Origin: CAWEHT01 sp963808455
GTDB taxonomy: Bacteria; Chloroflexota; Anaerolineae; CG2-30-64-16
Length of the DNA stretch: 9,403 nucleotides
Assembly: GCA_963808455.1 (NCBI GenBank)
Contig: CAWEHT010000471.1
Coordinates: 1 to 9,403 of the forward strand
Reading direction: 5' to 3'
The position numbers and the translations under genes were made by a program. The notes below the pieces were generated by a model. The model worked only from the letters and a program-made list of their open reading frames with translations, was not told the DNA's origin and made no database searches. This document shows positions 6,118 through 9,403 of the stretch, one piece after another. The number at the start of each line of letters is the position of its first letter. Within the stretch, counting starts at the first letter, position 1.

Positions 6118-7530
6118 GCCCAGCCCGCTCACGCCGGCCAACCGGTTTTCGGCATCCCAGGTCAGGGCCCGGGACGGCCCGGTCGCCGGCGCCACCCAGG
6201 CCAGGTTGCCGTCCCCGTCGTAGCCATAGCCGTCGGCCACGGGACTGCCCCCGCGGCTGTACGACACCGTCCCCACGGCATGCACGTGCCCCACCGCCGA
6301 CTGGTAGCCCAGCAGATCGCCGCCCGGCGTGGTCTGGCTGATGACCCGGCCCAGGGCATCGTAGGCGTAGCGGCTGCCGTAAGCGCTGGTCAGCCGGTTG
6401 AGGGCATCGTAACCGAAGCTGTCCGTACCGTGCTGGTAGGCGAAGCCCAGCGCGGCCGGCTGGGGATGGCCGGCCAGCCCGTCGTCGCAGTTGCCGGCCG
6501 CATCGCAGGCGCGCGCCTGCAGCACGTTGTTGCCCGGCTGGCGGAGGGCTGCGCCGCAGGCGGTGCAGCTCCAGCCGGTGGTGCCGCCGCCGCCCACGAA
6601 GCCATCGGCCGGGAACCAGGTCGGGACCAGGCTCCACTGGCTGCTGGCCGGGTCCCAGTAGCCGGCCGGCCCTTGCAGGGTCAGGGAGATGCCCTGCAGC
6701 CCGGAGCCGCCGCTGTCGGCCGCGGTGCCGGCGAAGGCGGGTGCGACGGTGTAGCCCGCCCCGCTCTGGGGCTGGGCGATGGCCGCGACCGGCGGCGTGT
6801 GGTCGTACTGGGCCGGCGGCAGGGTGGTGGTGATGCTGTTGCCGGCGTGGTCGCTGGCCAGGGAGCGGAAGCCAAAGGGCGCGGTGGGATCGGCCGGCGT
6901 GAAGGTGGCCGCACCCGGCTGGGTGCAGTCCTGCCAGGAGGTCCAGGCGCTCCTGCTGCTCTCGTACTGCAGGGCGCAGGCGGCCACGCCCGAGGCCGGG
7001 TCGCTGGCGGCGGTCCAGGTCACGCTGAGGCTGGCGGCCAGGCCGCCCGTCTGGGCCTGGGCTGGCGGGGGGGCCGGCGGCCCGTCGAGCGGGGTGTGGT
7101 CGCTGAGCGAGAGCAGGTTGCCGGCCGGATCGTAAGTGTAGTCCAGGTCGAGGACCGTGCCGCTGATCCCGCCGACCTGGATGCCTTGCAGGGCGCCGGC
7201 CTGGGCCGTCCAGGGGTAGTAGCTCTGCGTGCGGCTGAGGTTGCCGCCCGCCGGGAAGCTCTCGCCGAGCAGGCGGCCGGCCATGTCGTAGCTGGCGGCG
7301 TCCACCAGCGTGCCGGCCGCGCCGGTCAGGCTCAGCGGCAGGCCGCGGCTGCTGAAGGTGGTCGCGACGGCCTCGCCGTCGGGGTAGGTGATGCTGACGG
7401 TGCGGTCGGCGTCATCGTAGCCATAGCTGGTCACCTGGGGGGTGCCGTTCTGCAGGTCGGTGAAGCTGCGCAGCTCGCTGGCGGTGCGCCGGCGGGCGTC
7501 GTAGCTCCAGGCGGTGCAGTTGGCGCCGCT
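6091..7530 (-). pseudogene. Rhs/YD-repeat middle segment with Ig-like insertion
   Basis: The frame carries YD/Rhs repeats (YDDADRTVSITYPDGEAV, YDPAGNLLSL, FGYDALNRLTSAYGSRYAYD, YGYDGDGNLAW, LTWDAENRLAGVSG), which form the barrel-like shell of Rhs proteins. Between two repeat groups, about 6481-7077, is a non-YD insertion with FN3/Ig-like features (SVTWTAASDPASGV, HAGNSITTT, FAGTAADSGGSG, ARACDAAGNCD). The segment is open from the TAG at 7533-7531 down to a frameshift near 6112, after which this frame ends at TGA (6093-6091). The conserved sequence resumes in another frame with SSEHYAYD. The frameshift needs only a one- or two-base change. Confidence 0.8.
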
Positions 7531-7866
7531 CTAGCCGGAGCAACTGCCCGCGTAGCCGGTGCTGGCGCCGGGGCTGGCGCTCACTGCCGCCGCGGTGCGC
7601 TGCCCCACGCCGCTCGTGCCCAGGTCGTAGGTGTAGACCACCTGGTAGCCCGGCGGGGATTGGCAGCTGGGGTTGCCCAGAGGCGTGTAGTAGATGCCGG
7701 TCAGGCGGTTCAGGGCGTCGTAGTAGGAGCAGACGGTCTGGCCCCGGTTGTCCGTCTGGGCGGTGAGGTTGCCCACCAGCACGGCACCTGCAATGGGGGC
7801 AGCGGAGTGCCTTCCAGTTTCGGGGCGGGCCGAGGACCGCGGCCGCGGGTCGTGCCACGGATACAC
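7531..7866 (-). pseudogene. Rhs N-proximal fragment ending in an in-frame TAG
   Basis: The frame shows Rhs sequence from about 7785 (LVGNLTAQTDNRGQTVCSYY, then DALNRLTG, and later VVYTYDLGTSG). It stops at TAG (7533-7531) in the same frame as the following segment, which resumes directly with SGANCTAWSYDARRRTASEL. A CAG-to-TAG change is a simple explanation. The part from 7866 to about 7785 lies partly in the intergenic repeat and does not look like Rhs. The usual long N-terminal region of such proteins is therefore missing, and the GTG at 7866 is not a convincing start. This is the truncated 5' end of the broken Rhs gene. Confidence 0.7.
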
Positions 7867-7920
7867 GAATCGTGCACGCTGCGGCGAGCTTATCCGCGCA
7901 TCCGCGGGCTATCCGTGGTC
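7851..7920. repeat. ATCCG-type intergenic repeat with inverted ends
   Basis: CCACGGATA (7855-7863) is a perfect inverted match to TATCCGTGG (7910-7918). Inside, ATCCGCG occurs at 7892-7898 and 7900-7906, and ATCCGTG at 7911-7917. This is the style of dispersed intergenic ATCCG/ATCCTGT repeats seen in several bacterial phyla. It lies exactly where the Rhs homology fades. Confidence 0.6.
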
Positions 7921-8037
7921 GGCCCGGCCCAGAATAGAATCACACCCGGGCAACAGGACCAGGCGATGTTGCGGCCAGCCCCCAGGGTGGCTACCACAAC
8001 GGGGCAGCGCGCGCCGGTTGGACCGGCCGCCGTCACA

Positions 8038-8155
8038 GGATAGACACGGAGGTCCCCGAAGGGGATGGATTCGACGGGATGGACGCGAAGGCCCCCGTAG
8101 GGGGACGGATCGGGCCAGAGAATCCTGTCTATCCGGCTCATCCTGTCCATCCTGT
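8038..8155. repeat. 39-base tandem repeat with hairpins plus ATCCTGT units
   Basis: Two direct copies of about 39 bases begin at 8038 and 8077, starting GGATAGACACGG and GGATGGACGCGA. Each holds a G/C hairpin (TCCCC-GAA-GGGGA at 8053-8065, CCCCC-GTA-GGGGG at 8092-8104). After them ATCCTGT occurs at 8122-8128, 8140-8146 and 8149-8155. GGATAGAC (8038-8045) and GTCTATCC (8127-8134) are inverted, so the whole block could fold on itself. Frames across it are repeat-derived and unlikely to be genes. The rest of 7867-8267 holds nothing else I can support. Confidence 0.65.
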
Positions 8156-8233
8156 ATGAGTCAGCCCAGGGGGACGCGGCAACCGGGCCAGGTCGGGACG
8201 CGGCCCGGGCGCCTGGCCTGGCGTGGCGCCGAA

Positions 8234-8249
8234 ACGTGATCTCACACGT
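8234..8249. promoter_or_regulatory. Dyad upstream of the moaC promoter
   Basis: ACGTG (8234-8238) and CACGT (8245-8249) form a perfect inverted repeat around six bases, 18 bases upstream of the possible -35 box of moaC. It has the geometry of an operator, but no specific regulator can be named, and in GC-rich DNA such a dyad may be chance. Confidence 0.25.
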
Positions 8250-8267
8250 CGTTTCCGCCACACACCG

Positions 8268-8297
8268 TTGCATTCCGCCCCGCGCCTGGGGTACAAT
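8268..8297 (+). promoter_or_regulatory. Probable moaC promoter
   Basis: TACAAT (8292-8297) matches five of six -10 bases. TTGCAT (8268-8273) is a weak -35, 18 bases upstream. The expected start of transcription near 8304 gives a leader of about 25 bases before the GTG at 8329, with AAAAGGAG as ribosome binding site. Confidence 0.5.
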
Positions 8298-8328
8298 ACG
8301 CGGTGGCGGATGGCCGAAAAGGAGACCC

Positions 8329-8877
8329 GTGGCAGGTTTGACTCATCTGGACGACCAGGGACAGGCCCACATGGTGGATGTGGGCGGCAAGGCGGAGGAC
8401 ACGGCGGGAGGCCAGCGCGGCCGGCCGCGTGCGCATGCGCCCGGAGACGCTGGCGCTCCTGCGGACGGGCAACCTGCCCAAGGGTGACGTGCTCGGCACC
8501 GCAGCGGGTCGCCGGCATCCTGGCGGCCAAGCGCACCGCCGACCTGATACCGCTCTGCCACCCCCTGATGGTGACGCAGGTATCCGTCAACTTCGCTTTC
8601 GACGAGGCAGCGGCCTGCCGTCGAGAAATCCGGGCGACGGTGCGCTGCCAGGGCCAGACCGGCGTCGAGATGGAGGCGCTGACCGCGGTCAGCGTGGCCG
8701 CCCTCACCATCTATGACATGGCCAAGGCCGTCGAGCGGCATGGTGATCGAAGGCGTGCGCTTGCTCGCCAAGAGCGGCGGCAAGAGCGGTGAGTGGCGCA
8801 CGCCGAAGGGTGAGCCGTGCTTCGCGGATGAGTTGAAGCTGTTCTGTCGGACCGGGGAGCGACTATGGCCGAGATGA
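8329..8877 (+). pseudogene. moaC: MoaC, cyclic pyranopterin monophosphate synthase, frameshifted
   Basis: MoaC acts with MoaA to turn GTP into cyclic pyranopterin monophosphate, the first stage of molybdenum cofactor synthesis in the cytoplasm. The start GTG (8329) follows AAAAGGAG and opens with GLTHLDDQGQAHMVDVGGKA. Then come RVRMRPETLALLRTGNLPKG, the signature AAKRTADLIPLCHPLM, and QTGVEMEALTAVSVAALTIY followed by DMAKAVER. The segments lie in successive frames. I place small indels near 8404, 8503 and 8736, after which MVIEGVRLLAKSGGKSGEWR continues. The final frame runs to a TGA at 8875-8877, overlapping moaD. MoaC normally ends soon after GEWR, so another slip near 8809 (TGA at 8811-8813) is possible. 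Conservation between the indels is high, so recent decay or sequence errors are both open. Confidence 0.85.
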
Positions 8878-9118
8878 TTACCGTCCGCGTGCGGGCCTTC
8901 GCGGGGCTGCGCGAGGCGCTGGGCACCTCCAGCATCACCGTGTCCGTCGCGGCGGGCACCGACGTCGCCGGCTTGATGGCGCAGCTGGCCGCGGCTCACC
9001 CGGACGCCGGGCTGCCCGGCCGGAGGCTGGCGGTGGCCGTCAACCGCAGCTACGCCGACCGCGAGCGCGTGCTCCAGGATGCGACGAAGTGGCCTTGCTC
9101 CCGCCCGTCAGCGGAGGC
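8865..9118 (+). CDS. moaD: MoaD domain (molybdopterin synthase small subunit) of a MoaD-MoaE fusion
   Basis: MoaD is the ubiquitin-like sulfur carrier of molybdopterin synthase: its C-terminal Gly-Gly is thiocarboxylated and donates sulfur to the pterin. The ATG (8865) follows GGGGAG by five bases. The sequence ITVRVRAFAGLREALGTSS, the AAHPDAGLPG region and LAVAVNRSYADRERVLQD are typical. After LQD (9080) the frame slips: reading from 9083 restores DEVALLPPVSGG, with the Gly-Gly codons at 9113-9118. A lost G near 9081 explains this. No stop follows the Gly-Gly in the restored frame, and the reading continues into a MoaE domain. Fused MoaD-MoaE proteins are known, for example MoaX of mycobacteria, which is cleaved after the Gly-Gly. 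Confidence 0.8.
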
Positions 9119-9302
9119 AGCGGCAAGCTCTTCGAGGTCGCCGACAGGCCGCTGTCGCTGGACGAGGTCGCCGGACGGGTGGCGGGGGCCGACCGTGGCG
9201 GCGTCACGCTTTTCGCCGGCACGGTGCGCGGCATCACGGGCAAGGCGCTGACGGATTGCCTTGAGGGACGAGGCTTATCCCGAGATGGCCGAGGCGGTGG
9301 TT
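9119..9302 (+). pseudogene. moaE: MoaE domain (molybdopterin synthase large subunit), broken and partial
   Basis: MoaE is the catalytic subunit of molybdopterin synthase. Directly after the MoaD Gly-Gly, in the same restored frame, the sequence reads SGKLFEVADRPLSLDEVAGR, then GGVTLFAGTVRGITGKALTD and CLE. This matches the MoaE N-terminus, whose relatives read LEYEAYPEMA next. Here the match needs a one-base slip near 9266, after which DEAYPEMAE follows. Beyond about 9300 the similarity stops abruptly, roughly a third of the way into a normal MoaE. The catalytic C-terminal part is not in the window. Whether the loss is biological or a poor sequence end cannot be told. Confidence 0.7.
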
Positions 9303-9403
9303 GTTGGATTCTGTCTGGTTCGGTGGTTGTTGTTGGTGACGTTGGTGGCGGCGTTCATCATGGTGTGGTTGACCTGGTGTCTTCTTCTGGTCGTCTATTG
9401 GCG
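9294..9403. other. Adenine-poor G/T-rich tail
   Basis: Only 6 of about 110 bases are A, and G and T dominate in runs such as GGTGGTTGTTGTTGG. MoaE similarity ends where this begins. One frame is open and very hydrophobic, but I recognise no protein. It may be a sequencing or assembly artefact at a contig end or a real low-complexity sequence. Confidence 0.4.

Noticed and set aside
4983..6341. Long plus-strand open frame, rich in Val, Ala and Pro
   Set aside because: It is antisense to the Rhs C-terminal segment, whose motifs are unmistakable. The composition is what the reverse of GC-rich coding sequence gives.
6280..8043. Plus-strand open frame of 587 codons
   Set aside because: It lies opposite the Rhs repeat segment and runs on into the intergenic repeats. 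It consists of Gly/Ala/Val/Arg-rich sequence without any recognisable domain.
8038..8155. CRISPR array
   Set aside because: There are only two 39-base units, directly adjacent without spacers, and the short ATCCTGT units are far below CRISPR repeat length. No cas genes are present.
7890..8273. Minus-strand open frame across the intergenic repeats
   Set aside because: Its peptide contains two similar segments that simply reflect the 39-base DNA tandem repeat. No domain or ribosome binding site is seen.

Overview
The window is GC-rich bacterial DNA. It is most likely from a member of the Chloroflexota or a similar lineage. The hints are a lipoprotein with a long Ala/Pro/Thr linker ending in TPTPAP-type repeats, a fused MoaD-MoaE, and PIN-domain and MazF-like modules of kinds common in those genomes. 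This placement is an inference, because there is no rRNA or other marker. Almost everything from 255 to 7866 is on the minus strand. The molybdenum-cofactor genes at the right end are on the plus strand.

Left part (1-1402). A two-gene toxin-antitoxin operon (RHH-type antitoxin, then MazF/PemK toxin) is read leftwards. A sigma70-like promoter lies immediately before the antitoxin start, with a dyad over its -10 box. Next is a decayed IS5-family transposase remnant (1079-1402).

Middle part (1521-3107). An orphan Rhs 'tip' fragment (1521-1779) abuts the end of a small antitoxin-like gene. That gene overlaps the PIN-domain toxin gene before it by 4 bases. Further upstream are a possible 50-codon ORF and a small Zn-ribbon-like protein gene.

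Rhs block (3378-7866). A large Rhs/YD-repeat gene, read leftwards, is broken by an in-frame TAG and a frameshift and lacks its N-terminus. Its C-terminus is a Gly-rich linker followed by a domain resembling SleB/CwlJ cell-wall hydrolases. The gene for an exported lipoprotein with a TolB/PD40-like beta-propeller starts 18 bases after the Rhs stop. The Rhs tip-proximal core is duplicated in the same orientation at 1521-1779. The two copies keep a constant offset of 3981 bases, so the hydrolase, lipoprotein, Zn-ribbon and PIN genes lie between direct repeats. This looks like a modular polymorphic-toxin region with tip displacement.

Right part (7851-9403). A gene-free stretch holds two kinds of ATCC-rich intergenic repeats, including a 39-base tandem pair with hairpins. 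It is followed by a promoter and moaC, then a moaD-moaE fusion. These genes encode molybdopterin synthase and the preceding cyclic pyranopterin step. All are recognisable and well conserved but carry about five small indels. The last ~110 bases are nearly devoid of A and do not continue the MoaE homology. The indel density suggests either recent decay or a low-quality sequence end.
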